A stretch of 64,000 nucleotides of DNA from Thalassia testudinum (taxonomy: Eukaryota; Streptophyta; Magnoliopsida; Alismatales; Hydrocharitaceae). The translations under genes were made by a program, and so were the position numbers. The DNA is taken from NCBI GenBank assembly GCA_037157565.1, contig JAZHRO010000022.1:100622001-100686000 (forward strand), in the 5' to 3' direction. The notes below the pieces were generated by a model, which was not told the DNA's origin, ran no database searches, and saw only the letters and a program-made list of their open reading frames with translations. Below are positions 20,050-30,491 of the stretch, in pieces; the stretch's first letter is position 1, and each line of letters starts with the position of its first letter.

Positions 20050-21980
20050 GTAAAGTTTCGAGAACCTCCACCTTGCGTCAACCGCCTAAACCCCATCACC
20101 GCAGCCACTTCATCCACCTCTCCCTCTTCCATCAACATACACTGACCATGCGAACTCCCCTCACAGCCACCCTCCGACCCGCCTCGCCCCACATTCACCC
20201 CTCCATCTGTAGCCAGCACCTGCATGTCCCCCAGCGTCAGGACCTCCCCCACAGGCAACCCAGTCACCGCGCCAGCCCTTCGGGTCTTCGCCACATCCTC
20301 CAAAGCTCCAGCATCACCACCAACTCCCACCGCTCGCCGCCCCTCCTTCACCGCAGGGATCCCCAAAACAGCCACCGCCCTGTCATCGCCCCCAGCCAAG
20401 GCCGCCGTTGACGCCGCGTCTCCTCCAGAATGCAGGGCGACGGCCAGCTCAACCCGTGCCCGGCGTCGGTTTTCCCCAACAACGCTCACAGTCGGAGCCT
20501 TCACAGCTTGCCCCCTACGGTAGAACCACCGCGGCCTGTAGATGAGCCGCTGTGGGCCAGACAACCTCTTCTCCCGTCGCCGCCCGCGTCCCACCTCTCC
20601 AACCACACCGCGCCCCACCGCCTGGTCCGGTCTGTCCATGGCGTGTCGCAAACCTCCCGCTACAGTTCCTCGCCCGCCATCTTCAGAGATCTGAGGTCTC
20701 GAATATGCCCGCAAGGAGAGACCCGAACCGACATCAGCACCCAAGCCGTCGTCTCCTGCAATCGGGTCAGGCCCACCCGACCCGAGTCCGCCACAAGCGC
20801 ACCCCACAAAACCCGAGGTCACCTCAGCGCCACGGTCGCACCCGCAATCAGCGGAGTCACCCAGCTTCAGCGCCGCAGACTCCTTCGACCCCTCCGCAAG
20901 ACCCGCACCGGCCTCTCGCATCCCCGCCCCTTCACCTGCCACAGACTGCGCCATGGGGATCGTAACCGCCGCACGATCCTCGCCGTAATCCACGCCACGA
21001 CCCTCGGCCTTCCCAAAAGCAGCCCGCCCCTCCTTCGCCCGCTTGCCACTACCGCCTCCAAGCATCGCCACCGCTCCGCCAGCCACCGCCTCAGCGAAGG
21101 ATCTAAGGCTCCCGGATCCCCACGAGATGCGAACCAGCCAGGAAGAGCTCCCCCACCTGAGCACCATCCTCTCCACAAGTTGCCGTCCCAGCCTCATCTC
21201 CACCAACGCTTCGATACGCGACAGATCAACCGACCTCAAGCCCAAGCCTTCGCAACTCCGGAGCCTCGCGAAAGGGGCAACCACCGCCGCCACCACCTCC
21301 ACCTTGCGGAGGAAGAGGGGAACCCCCTCAATCAACACTTTCCATCTCACGCCAACCGGCGGTCTCTCTGTCAGAGCGCCATCCGACCTCACCGGACAGC
21401 GACACCGCACCACTCCTCGACCACACCGCAGCACCTTGAAAGCCAGCCGCCGCAGCTCCTCCCGACCAAGCCCCAGTAGCACCAACCGCCCACTTCCGAG
21501 GGAAGCCACCCCAAAGGGTCCCCCGCCATTCCCCAAGAAGGCGACAACCGCCCTTCTCAGAGCTCCCACTTCCACATCCCCTTCCAACACCACCGCTACC
21601 AAAACCGACACCAGCCTCCCTTCCAGCGCTCCGACCTCCTCTGACCAAGGCACCTCAACCTCCACGTGAGGCGCCCCCTCCGGAGGGGGCAGAGGTGTCC
21701 CCACCCACCTCGAAGAGACCTCTCCACCCGACCCTCGGAGCCCGCAACCCGAACTTCGATGCCCCAGACCGCCACAGCATAAACACCGCACCGGGTCCCT
21801 GCAGTCCGCCACCACATGCCCCCTCCCGAGGCATTTGAAGCACCTCACCGGCTCCACTCCCCTCCGCGACCTCCTACTCACCACCGTCCAGTTAGGGCCG
21901 TCTCTCCCCACCCCACCCGCCAGTCGCCCAGACGCCATCAACCCTTCAACTGGCACTTTGCCATCCAGAGCAATCTGCAA
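20046..21980 (-). CDS. LINE B ORF1: zinc-knuckle RNA-binding (gag-like) protein, intact frame
   Basis: An open frame of 644 codons, the longest in the window. Near the N-terminus it has two knuckles, CFKCLGRGHVVADC and CLCCGGLGHRSSGC, which bind nucleic acid in plant LINE ORF1 proteins. A central domain of the plant ORF1 type follows, then a long low-complexity Gly/Arg/Ala-rich tail. The stop overlaps the ORF2 start (ATGA, 20046-20049). The first 14 codons come from LINE C target sequence and its TSD, so the native start is probably Met15 (MASGRLAGGVG). The region is strongly GC-rich. The protein could still be made, but ORF2 of this copy is dead. Confidence 0.75.
   Translation of the reverse strand: MQIALDGKVPVEGLMASGRLAGGVGRDGPNWTVVSRRSRRGVEPVRCFKCLGRGHVVADCRDPVRCLCCGGLGHRSSGCGLRGSGGEVSSRWVGTPLPPPEGAPHVEVEVPWSEEVGALEGRLVSVLVAVVLEGDVEVGALRRAVVAFLGNGGGPFGVASLGSGRLVLLGLGREELRRLAFKVLRCGRGVVRCRCPVRSDGALTERPPVGVRWKVLIEGVPLFLRKVEVVAAVVAPFARLRSCEGLGLRSVDLSRIEALVEMRLGRQLVERMVLRWGSSSWLVRISWGSGSLRSFAEAVAGGAVAMLGGGSGKRAKEGRAAFGKAEGRGVDYGEDRAAVTIPMAQSVAGEGAGMREAGAGLAEGSKESAALKLGDSADCGCDRGAEVTSGFVGCACGGLGSGGPDPIAGDDGLGADVGSGLSLRAYSRPQISEDGGRGTVAGGLRHAMDRPDQAVGRGVVGEVGRGRRREKRLSGPQRLIYRPRWFYRRGQAVKAPTVSVVGENRRRARVELAVALHSGGDAASTAALAGGDDRAVAVLGIPAVKEGRRAVGVGGDAGALEDVAKTRRAGAVTGLPVGEVLTLGDMQVLATDGGVNVGRGGSEGGCEGSSHGQCMLMEEGEVDEVAAVMGFRRLTQGGGSRNFT
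21943..21959. repeat. Left-hand TSD of LINE B
   Basis: CCCTTCAACTGGCACTT, paired with 16375-16390. It fixes the 5' end of LINE B at about 21943. Confidence 0.78.
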
Positions 21981-21999
21981 TCCGGTAAAAAATCAATGT

Positions 22000-24855
22000 C
22001 CGAGCTGACCGTGCCATCCCCAATCTGCGTAAGACCTTTGCCAATGAGAAATTTCCTTCCTACCAGGAGAATGCATCAAAGCCCTCCTCCGATGTCCAAC
22101 CTTCCAACCCCTGCAACAATCACTGAAACTCCTCGCATCTCTGGTAGAAGAGGCCCCCCCGAAAGGTTGGACACCACGCTCCATTCCAACAGCTCCCCAC
22201 CGTGGCCAACGAATCCACAATACACCCAAACAGGAGAGGGATCCTATCTCCTAGGGTAGAGCCAGCTCCCTGCCAGTTGTCCTACCAGAAACGAAAAGTG
22301 TCCCCCTCACCCAGCGTAGGGGAGAAGAAACCACGCACCTTCATTGCCACTGTCACCAAGCCCCTGAGAAAGTGAGAGGCTCCGGGAGGAGGGGAACATA
22401 GCGACCCCTATGACAGGAAAGGACCATAGCATCGCCGCATAACATCACCAAAAAGTCCCTACTCCTACCCCACCAACCTGGCAAGCCACTTTGTGAGGAG
22501 GTCGATGTTCACCTTATCCACATCCCTAACTGCCAGACCCCCCCTCCTAAACCAGTCTACACACCTCCTCCCAAGCCACCAACCTCGTCCCCTTCCTATC
22601 AACCCTATATTAGCCCAGAAGAAATCCCTCATCAATCCCGAGATCTCAATCTGGTGTGATAATCTAAAGACTGAGAGGAAATACGATGGAATGGATGCCA
22701 AAACCGCCTTCACCAGGGTCAGCCGTCCGCCTCTAGACAGGAGCCTGGAAGACCACCCCACCAATCTTCCCTCCATCCTCTCCAGCAGAAGAATCCAATC
22801 ATGTAATCTGATGCGCTAATCTAATAAATGAAGGCCCAGATATACCAATGGCAAAGAGCTCAACACCATCTCCAACGCACCACCTACCCTCTCTGTCTCT
22901 ACGACCAACAAATTAATCGTGACAAAAGTTGATTTCTGATAATTAATCCGCAATCCCGATGCCTCGCCAAAAACCTCCAGAAGGATTCTCATCCTCCTGG
23001 CCTCCAGATCTGTTCCCTCAACAGAAAAAGTGTATCATCAGCATACCGCAAGACCACCGCCTCCCTACCCTCACCAAACACAGCCTCTGAGCACACCCCT
23101 AGCACAAGCCCTATGCGCTGCCTGCGCCAGAGCATCTATTGCAAGAACAAACAGCAAAAGTGCAAGAGGCCATCCCTATCTGAACCCCCACCTAGGTTGT
23201 ACCCATCCTCCTGCTGGGTTCCCATTGATTAGGACCGAGAAAGATGTCATCACACACCTCTTCATCCAAGCAATCCAAACCGTGGGAAAACCTCTCTTCA
23301 ATAAGGAAGCCCATAGAAAATCTCGTTGCACTGAGTCGTATGCCTTACTAAATCAACCTTCCACAAAAAAGCATGCTTCTTCTCCCTCCTCCAGGTTGCC
23401 AACGTCTCCAAGGCAACTACAAAACCATCCAGTATTCCTCTCACTAGAATAAAGCCCTGTATGAACAAGGGAGACCAGGTCTCCAAGAATGTCTTTGAGC
23501 CTGTTGGTCAAGACCTTAGCAACAATAAGATAGACGGCATTTGACAACGCAATCGATCTAAAATCCTAGATCACTTCCACCCCTTCTTCAATAGCAAAAA
23601 CAAATAGTATCTATTCAATTTATCGAAACCTCTATTCCTGACTGCAAACTCCAACATCTGCATCACATCCACCCCTACCAGGGGCTAGAATTCCATGAAA
23701 AAGAAAATAGGGAAATCATCCAGGCTAGGACACCCTTCCGCATTCAAACTCCATACCACCTGCCTCACCTCATCCTCTAAGAAGTCAGTTGTGAGTCCCT
23801 CCGCCTGAGTCTCCGTGAAACACTACACATTCTCTCCTCCATCTCTAGCATCCCCTAATACGCCTCCCAGTGAACTCCCTAAAGTAATCTGCCACTGGTC
23901 GTCCCACCTCCTCCCAGCTTAAGGACTCCCCATGTATCAGCATCTTCTCTATCCAGTTTCCCCTCCTGGCAGAAGCCATTTGGTGGAAGAACCTGGTATT
24001 GGAGTCGCCTTCCTTCAACCATCTCTACCTCAACTTCGTCTTCCATTCCACCTCTGCCTTCCTGTCCTCCTTTTACACCACCCACATCATCCTTGCCCTA
24101 ATCTCCCTATCCTCTAACGAGATAGGGGCTTGGTCTTCCTGTCTGTCATCCTGGTAATCTCTGCCAGGGCCTCTTCCTTCCTGCCCCTCTTGGACGCCTT
24201 GATCTCCCTCCTGTACACCCTCAAGTGGTCACGCAGTGCACTCAGTTTCTTTGCCAAGCAACATGCTGCTGATCCCTCCACTTCTATGGAATTCCACTTC
24301 TCCAAACTCCTGAACCCCTCCTCTAAGAGTCAGGATCTATCAAATTTGAAGTATGTGCCAAAATATGTCCCCACAGTAGGCCGCCACATCAAGGGCACAT
24401 GGTCTGAGAAAGGTCTCTCCAAAGCAGACATCCGTCACAGGGAAAGCCTTTGCCAACTCCACGTTAGAGAGAAATCTGTCAATCCTAGACATCTACCGTT
24501 GTTATTCCCCTAAGTGTAAGCACAGGATACCGGAGTTCAATCCATGAGGCCACGAGTAGCAACAAAGTCCACAAAAAGATCCGACCCAGGATCTTGCCTC
24601 CGCTGCCCTCCAAGCCTATCCACCGTCTGCAAGGTGATGTTGGAGTCCCCTCCAAGAAACCAAGGAATTCCATGGCATTCCGCAGTCACGGAAGTGAGTT
24701 CCTCCCACATGACTCCTCTCGCCTGGGCATCTGATGGACCATACAGCCCTGTGACAATCAACCTAAAACCTCCCACCTTCATAACCAACCTCGTAGAGAT
24801 GACATGCTCCCCGTCGTAGAAGTCTTCCAAGGAGAAAACATCCTCCCTGCATGGA
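22000..24855 (-). pseudogene. LINE C ORF2: endonuclease, linker and reverse transcriptase remnants
   Basis: From high to low: endonuclease REDVFSLEDFYDGEHVIS, LIVTGLYGPSD and LGGDSNITLQTVDR (24537-24855); linker AACCLAKKLSALRDHLR (24114-24305); RT block 2 MSNAVYLIVAKVLTNRLKDI (23353-23547); YADDT at 23031-23045; thumb with GWSSRLLSRGGRLTLVKAVL (22465-22776); connecting region (21993-22229). Many frameshifts. It is the same broad LINE family as A2 and B. Confidence 0.82.
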
Positions 24856-24874
24856 AAAACTAGGTTGTCAAGAT

Positions 24875-24957
24875 CACGATCAAAAAGTTGAACACTGTGA
24901 AAACCTAGGTTGTCATGTATTAACAAATCAACAAAAATGAGAATAACCAACTGAATT
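24875..24957. other. Short unassigned sequence between LINE C and copia B
   Basis: About 80 bp with no TE or coding similarity. CTAGGTTGTCA occurs twice nearby (24860-24870 and 24904-24914), a small direct repeat. It is probably target (intron) DNA. Confidence 0.4.
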
Positions 24958-25119
24958 AGTCAGAGATAACAAATAATCATATTTCTCGAATGAAACCCTA
25001 CAACTCTTTATATAGAAAGAGGTGTCGGGTAAATTACAACATAAGTCCACAAGGATAAAATAAATAATAAAGCAGTTTAATTCAGTAAATAAAGAGATAA
25101 CTAGAGTGCTCTATCAACA
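24958..25119 (-). repeat. Copia B 3' LTR
   Basis: On the minus strand it starts TGTTGATAGAGC. It contains a TATA box (TATATAAAGAG, near 25012-25022). It aligns end to end with 29671-29832. Confidence 0.85.
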
Positions 25120-25126
25120 CTCCCCC

Positions 25127-25672
25127 TCAAGCTGGAACATATATATCAATAATGCTAAGCTTGAAACATCTGTCAAATGCGGATGTTGAAAAAGGCTTTG
25201 TAAATATATCCACAATCTGATCTTCAGAAGACACTGATGTAGTGTAGATAATCCCACGTTGTATCAGGTCTCTAGTATAGTGACAATCAACCTCAACATG
25301 CTCCGTACGTTCATGGAGCATTGGGTTGTTTGCAATGTATGTAGCAGCGCGAATATCACACCTCATCTCCATTGGTCCCTCCACCTAGACATGGAAATCT
25401 TGTAGCACTGATCTGACCCAGACCATCTCTGTAGTTGTCTAAGCCATAGCACGGTACTCAAAGTCTACACTGGACCTGGATACTACATGTTGTTTCTTAC
25501 TCTTCCAGGTCAATAAATTTCTTGCCACGTAAGTGCAGAACCTAGTTGTTGACTTCCTGTCTACCATGCACCCTGCATAGTCGGCATCGGAATAGCCAAT
25601 ACTCATAAGTGTGCCTTTCTGAAACAAGATACCTCTACTAGGTGCTTTCTTCACGTATCTAAGCACATGCAT
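25127..25672 (-). pseudogene. Copia B RNase H
   Basis: Fragments 25439-25672 (MHVLRYVKKAPSRGILF, GYSDADYAGCMVDRKSTT, SRSSVDFEYRAMA) and 25127-25384 (MEMRCDIRAATYIANNP, HVEVDCHYTRDLIQRG, VDIFTKPFSTSAFDRC). These are the Ty1-copia RNase H, with the DADYAG and SxxxEYRA catalytic motifs recognisable (SRSSVDFEYRA here). A stop or frameshift separates the two parts. Confidence 0.9.
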
Positions 25673-25679
25673 AACAGCA

Positions 25680-26310
25680 TCTTAATGTTACTTAGTTGGT
25701 TTGTCCATGAACTGGCTGAGTTTTTCCACTGCAAGGGAGAGGTCAGGACGTGTGATAATAAGATACAATAGCTTACCAACCAGTTGCCAATAAAATTTGT
25801 TATCTATAGCCAGAGAATTTGTATCATAGAGGTGTCCTTTAGGATACATAGGTATATCCCATCATTCCTATCTCCTACAAGACATGAAGGGCATATTTGT
25901 GCTGACTGAGAACAATGCCCTCTCTACTACGTGCCACCTTAATACCAAGAGAGTATCCGAGTTCACCCAGATCCTTGATCACAAAGGCTTCACATCCATT
26001 GAAGGAGAGGCCAGTCGTAGTAAGCAGCAACAAACAGCTAAATGAGGACAATAGGCATCCAGGCTACAGGAGAGAAAATATCAAAGAAATCTATCCCATA
26101 TGTCTAAGTAAATCCCTTTGCCACCAGTCTCTCCTTATAACGAGAGATTGTGCCACACTGCCATTTGGATTGTACTTGAGAACAAAGAGCCAGCGGCACC
26201 CCACCATTCTGGTGTGAGGAGGCAGAGTGGTCAAGTCCCACGTCCCTCTGGAGAGTAAAGCAGCCATCTCATCCTCCATAGCCTGACGCCACTTTGGATT
26301 CAGCATGGCT
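25680..26310 (-). pseudogene. Copia B reverse transcriptase with the YVDD core deleted
   Basis: The N-terminal RT motif is present (PKWRQAMEDEMAALLSRGTW, VGCRWLFVLKYNPNGSV), as is the C-terminal part (LVGKLLYLIITRPDLSLAV). Around 25985 a MDVK reading (usually LDVKNAF) passes straight into FVIKDLGELGY, the block after the YVDD centre. About 300 bp carrying the catalytic aspartates is therefore missing relative to copia A, where YVDD is at 39888-39899. This copy cannot encode a working RT. Confidence 0.8.
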
Positions 26311-27109
26311 TGCTAATGGGACGTAGGAATCTATGTTGCAGAGAGAGCAGCAGTGAAAGTAGCAAATGATCTCCCAAAATTAGCAATAGACACTGCCCCA
26401 GCAGTATGGTAATGGACACAATTGCGATGAGCCTTCCTAACAGCAATCGGAAGATCAAGATCCTCCTCCATAGGCTCAGTATCAACAAGAGAAGAAAGCT
26501 CATCAGAGGAACTTGAGCACCACTATGTTAGTATCAACTCATACCTGACCAGAGGAGGAGATAGGTAGCTGAGGTGGTGGGGGGGTGTGTTCTTGTCGCC
26601 ATGCATGCTGTCTATATGTGACAAGTAACATGTAAACCTGAGTAATCTCAGCCTTCTGTCTTATGGAAGTCTTTGTGGTAGTGGTATCCTCACTGTGTAA
26701 CAAGAATCTGTTCCAAGGGAACTGGTGGAACAGGCATAGGAGCTGGGCCTCCTTCAAACGTCACCTGGTGACCATCTGTAGAGAAATAGGGAATAGGCTC
26801 ATGAAACGTGACATCTGCAGTCACATAATGCTTTTTGCCTCGTGGGTCATAACATCTGTATCCTTTTTACGTGCTATTGTAACCCAGAAAGGCACACTTC
26901 ACTACTCTAGGAGCCAACTTATCACTGCTAGGTCCTAGAAGGTGAACAAAGGCTACACAGCCAAAAACACGAGATGGTATAGTACATAGGCCCTCAAGAT
27001 AGAGAACCTGCCATGGAACTTGTTCCTAAATAGCTGAGTTGGACAATCTGTTAATCAAATAGCATTGAGTTAACACTGCATCTCCCCAGCACACCTATGG
27101 CACATTATG

Positions 27110-27660
27110 CTATATCAGTAATGTTCTAGCCACATCTAACACATAACGGTGTTTTCTATCCACTACACCATTCTGCTGCGAGGTATGGAGGCAAGATGTC
27201 TGGTGAACAATTCCAAGAGATTTGTAAAAGGCTACTAGCTTAGCTGTATAGAACTCCAGAGTATTTTCATATTGTATAATTTTTACAATGATAGAAAACT
27301 GAGTTTTTATTTGTAAAATAAATGTTTCAATCACAAGTCCAACATCTAGTTTATTCTTTAAAAGAAATAACCATAACATCCTGAAAAAATATCTACAACA
27401 AGCAGGTAGAATCTATGACCAAGTCTATCTGACACTCTACTAGGACCCCATACATCTATATGCAGTAAATCAAAAATAGCAACAGAACTCTAAGAAAAAC
27501 TGGAAGAAAACTGGCTCTGTGATGCTTTCCCAGCTGACATGCATTACACAATCTCAGTAGCAAGCGATATATGAGGGATGACGTGTCGAAACCTATCTCG
27601 TAAAGGGTGCCCAAGATGACGATGCCACTGAAGAGTTGTACCAGCACTAAAAGCAACCTC
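27110..27660 (-). pseudogene. Copia B integrase
   Basis: 27456-27656 contains NACQLGKHHRASF, the end of the integrase zinc region (C-x2-KxHR). 27110-27379 contains CLHTSQQNGVVDRKHRYVLD, the catalytic-core block with the final Glu replaced (usually QQNGVAERKHR). Stops occur throughout. Confidence 0.85.
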
Positions 27661-28189
27661 GCCTAGACACATAGCAGCAAATGGATTGTGGATCAAGCGA
27701 TACACACCCCCTCCTCATGTTCACCACAAATCATCCCCCCCACGAATTTGTCCTGAAAAATACAGCCCAACCCATCAAATATTACGCAACAGTGCAAGTC
27801 TTTTGTAATCCTACTAACAAATAAAAGACTAATCGAAAAATCAGAAACATAGAGAACATTAGGCAAAATCAGTGCAAGTCACTGCCACATCTCCTCTACC
27901 ATAAACTCTGCACTACCTACCATTTGCCACCTGCACAGATCTACCCAAGGGAACATCCTGAACCTATCTGAAATATGTCTCATCACCACTGAGATGCTAG
28001 AAAGCACCTAAATCCACCAACCACAAGGCGCTGTCAGAACTATTGGTCCCTAATCTATGAGCAGAAGTTATACTTAAGGAGGCCAATGCAATAATATCAG
28101 CAGTAGTGGTAGTCTCCTAAGTCAACTAGGAGAGACACTAGACAACATCATAATCAGCACATGACACCATGTCACTCGCCTCCTCAGAA

Positions 28190-29038
28190 GAAATAGCCCA
28201 GTTGGCCATAGGAGGTCTGCCATACTTCGTCTAACATGAGGCCTCTGAATGGCCGACCTTCCCACAATGAGAGCAGATGGTGTGGGGTCTGCCAGTCATA
28301 CCCTGACAACCACGTCCTCTCCCCTAGTAGATGGAGCACGACATCCTCCATATGCAGCAGCAACAAGAACAAGAGTCTGTCCAACATCTAACATGGATGG
28401 TTTAACAACCACCCTACTCACACGACTATAGACTTCTTCAAGTGATAGAAGCTTAGCCAGAGTCAGAACCTGGGGCCTAACAGCTTCATAATCTAATCCA
28501 AGTCCATCTAAAAACTGGAGGATAGCATACTCCTTCCTGTGAGCCCTCTGAGTGGCATAGGTGTAGACAAGCCGACAAGCATTGCACTTCTCTAGGAGCC
28601 CCTTCAGAGTAGCATAGTACTGGAAAAGTGACTGACCCTCTTGTTTGAGCCTACTAATGGCATGGTGAATCTCAAACACCTTGCTGGAATTCTTCTCGTA
28701 AGAGTACGTGTCACATAGAGAATCTCCCATCTCCTTGGTCGTCCTGTAGTACATAATCCAATCACTGATCTGAGGCTCCACAGAATTCATGATCCAAACC
28801 CGGACCATTGCATTATCTATCTACCATGTGGCATTCTTCCTGATCTTGTCTTGTGGCTCTAACTCCAGCATAATATGTTCCTTATCATGTCCTTCGACAG
28901 TCATAAGGAACGTCTGAGACCATCTGCATAATTGGTCACATTTAACTTGGCAATAGAAACGAATAAGGGAGTTTTGTAACTTCCGATGTCAATAGCGGTA
29001 CCCGATGACACCTTCGAAGTGCTTAAGGAGGCCATCAT
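28190..29038 (-). pseudogene. Copia B gag
   Basis: The start is probably the ATG at 29038 (MMASLSTSKVSSGTAIDIGS). The core at 28296-28808 has DWIMYYRTTKEMGDSLCDTY, then RLKQEGQSLFQYYATLKGLL, the copia gag (UBN2-like) domain. A complete CCHC knuckle, CSHCGKVGHSEASC, lies near 28240-28285, followed by a stop. Frameshifts lie between the start and the core. Confidence 0.85.
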
Positions 29039-29658
29039 GCCTTAAGACTGCCACAAAATGCTCCAAACATGATCTGAAATCACTATTCAGATCATGAAAA
29101 ATCGAAAATCAAAGAGAACATGACTTCTTGATCATGAGATATAAAATCCAAAGATCCTAGATAGCATCCCAAGAGTCACTAGCATCCTTCAGATCAAGGC
29201 TTAGCATATGTTAGGGTATGGGGAAGGCCCTAACAGCACCTCTAAGAGGTGCTACTCCTCTTTGTCGGCGAGAACACCCAGCCACCAACTACCACTACCC
29301 GCAGCCAAGCAACAGGTAGCAGTGGCAGACAATTTGCAGGCCACGGCAACCCACAGCAAGGGTCGCTGCAAGTGGCAACAGCCTGCAGGAGGGTGGCACG
29401 GTGGTAAGGCAATGGAGGCAACCTGCAGGGAGGCTGTGGCGGTGGCCAGTGGAGCGTTGGCGACGGCCCTGAGCGCAAGCAACAACTAGCTGGGGCCAAC
29501 GGTGGCTGGCAGAGCACCGGCTGCAACCCTGAACGTGGGCGATGACCGGCTAGGGTCGGCGGTGGCTCCTACAAGTGCCAACAAGTTGGTTAGGGTTTTT
29601 AGTAGGGGGTACAGAGGCTTATGTGGGTGGGATACTGAAGCGTTGAGCTAGGATTGCC
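29039..29658 (-). other. Copia B 5' leader
   Basis: Region between primer-binding site and gag; the 29208-29540 part is GC-rich with short repetitive GCA/GGC-type words. Frames seen there (29208-29526) have no recognisable product. Similar GC-rich leaders precede gag in copia A (35757-36613). Confidence 0.6.
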
Positions 29659-29670
29659 GCTCTATTACCA
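29659..29670 (-). other. Copia B primer-binding site
   Basis: Minus-strand TGGTAATAGAGC, next to the 5' LTR. It differs at two positions from the usual TGGTATCAGAGC complement of initiator-Met tRNA. Confidence 0.75.
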
Positions 29671-29832
29671 AGTCGAAGAAAACAAATAATCATATTTCCC
29701 AAATGAAACCCTACACCTCTTTATATAGAGAAAGGTGTTGGGTAAATTACAGTATAAGTCCATGAGGATAAAATAAATAACAAAGCAGTCCAAAACAGTA
29801 AATAAAGAGATAACTAAAGTGCTTTATCAACA
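29671..29832 (-). repeat. Copia B 5' LTR
   Basis: Minus strand starts TGTTGATAAAGC, carries a TATA box (CTCTATATAAAGAGG, near 29716-29730), and ends next to the primer-binding site. Roughly 17 differences from the 3' LTR by eye. Confidence 0.85.
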
Positions 29833-29837
29833 GTATT

Positions 29838-30424
29838 CATCCCAGATCCATGTAAATCAACTTCATCCAGATATAAAGATCTTAAGCATAATATAAGGCA
29901 TGTCGGGTACATCATGATGAAAGGATGGAATTGCCATAATCAGGAATTCAGCAACTTTATCCTTTTTAAGGAGAAAAGGGATGGCTCCTTCAAGTTAAGA
30001 TAGCCATGAAGATGTTATTTGATAGCAAAATAAACCAGTAGAAACATCACAATCCCCACATTATGGCTCACCATGCCCCCCTCTTGTACCCATCTAAAGG
30101 GAATGAAATTTTGGACTCTCTTAGCCACAATCTCTATCTGAGTTATAGCCACTACAAAAAATATTTTTTCTAGATATCATCAAAACACTCACATTAATGC
30201 TACTAAAAAGGCCAAGTCAATCTTGGAGCAAGATAGTGCTAGTTATTCAACATTCCAAGACATAAACTTGCTAGTTCTTCAACATTCCAAGACATAAACT
30301 TGACATCTAAAGCTATCAGGATGAAAAAATTACTGACGAAATCAAAAGCATTATTACCCCGGTAGAGTGATGATCACATTTGGAAGATTATTGCGATCAC
30401 TAATTTACAAAAACTTTAAAAAAT
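29838..30424. other. AT-rich stretch between copia B and half-LINE
   Basis: No TE similarity recognised. A minus-strand open stretch near 30050-30160 was considered as an exon but has no rhomboid similarity. Probably intron. Confidence 0.4.
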
Positions 30425-30434
30425 ACAATTCTAG
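30425..30434. repeat. 5' TSD of half-LINE
   Basis: ACAATTCTAG, identical to 32428-32437. Confidence 0.8.
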
Positions 30435-30491
30435 GGATTCTAATTTTGTTTATCTTGTTGACTGGAGACATGTGAGTCAGGGCGAGAGGGG

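Larger units (their letters stand above)
16391..21943 (-). mobile_element. LINE B, nearly complete LINE nested in LINE C
   Basis: 5.55 kb, same orientation as its host LINE C. It has a long uninterrupted ORF1 (20046-21980), an ATGA junction with ORF2 at 20046-20049, a degraded ORF2 to 16505, and a 3' stem-loop with poly(A). The TSD lies in the LINE C zinc-domain codons. The 5' end falls at or just before the native ORF1 start, so it may have lost its 5' UTR. Confidence 0.9.
15877..24865 (-). mobile_element. LINE C, 5'-truncated LINE split by LINE B
   Basis: Minus-strand LINE in two parts: 15877-16374 (C-terminal zinc domain, 3' UTR) and about 21960-24865 (endonuclease, linker, RT). LINE B lies between. 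The 5' end is truncated inside the endonuclease, so no ORF1 is present. A 9-bp TGTCAAGAT flanks it (15868-15876 and 24866-24874), a plausible TSD. The 3' end is a T-rich run at 15876-15883. All coding parts carry stops or frameshifts. Confidence 0.8.
24958..29832 (-). mobile_element. Ty1-copia retrotransposon B, complete outline but defective
   Basis: 4.9 kb on the minus strand with LTRs at both ends, a tRNA-Met-type primer-binding site (29659-29670), and a polypurine tract (25120-25135, AGCTTGAGGGGGAGT on the minus strand). Order: gag, protease/integrase, RT, RNase H. The LTRs differ by roughly 10% by eye, so the insertion is old. A 5-bp TSD may be GAATT (24953-24957) / GTATT (29833-29837), one mismatch. 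Coding parts are full of stops, and the RT has lost its catalytic centre. Same family as copia A (35591-41006). Confidence 0.88.

Noticed and set aside
20430..21479. 349-codon plus-strand frame opposite LINE B ORF1
   Set aside because: Antisense shadow of the GC-rich 644-codon ORF1; low-complexity Pro/Arg/His content; no homology.
30050..30160. Open minus-strand stretch with VAKRVQNFIPFRWVQEGG after an acceptor-like TTTTTTGTAG
   Set aside because: No similarity to rhomboids or any known domain; it ends in a stop with no donor. Left as intron.
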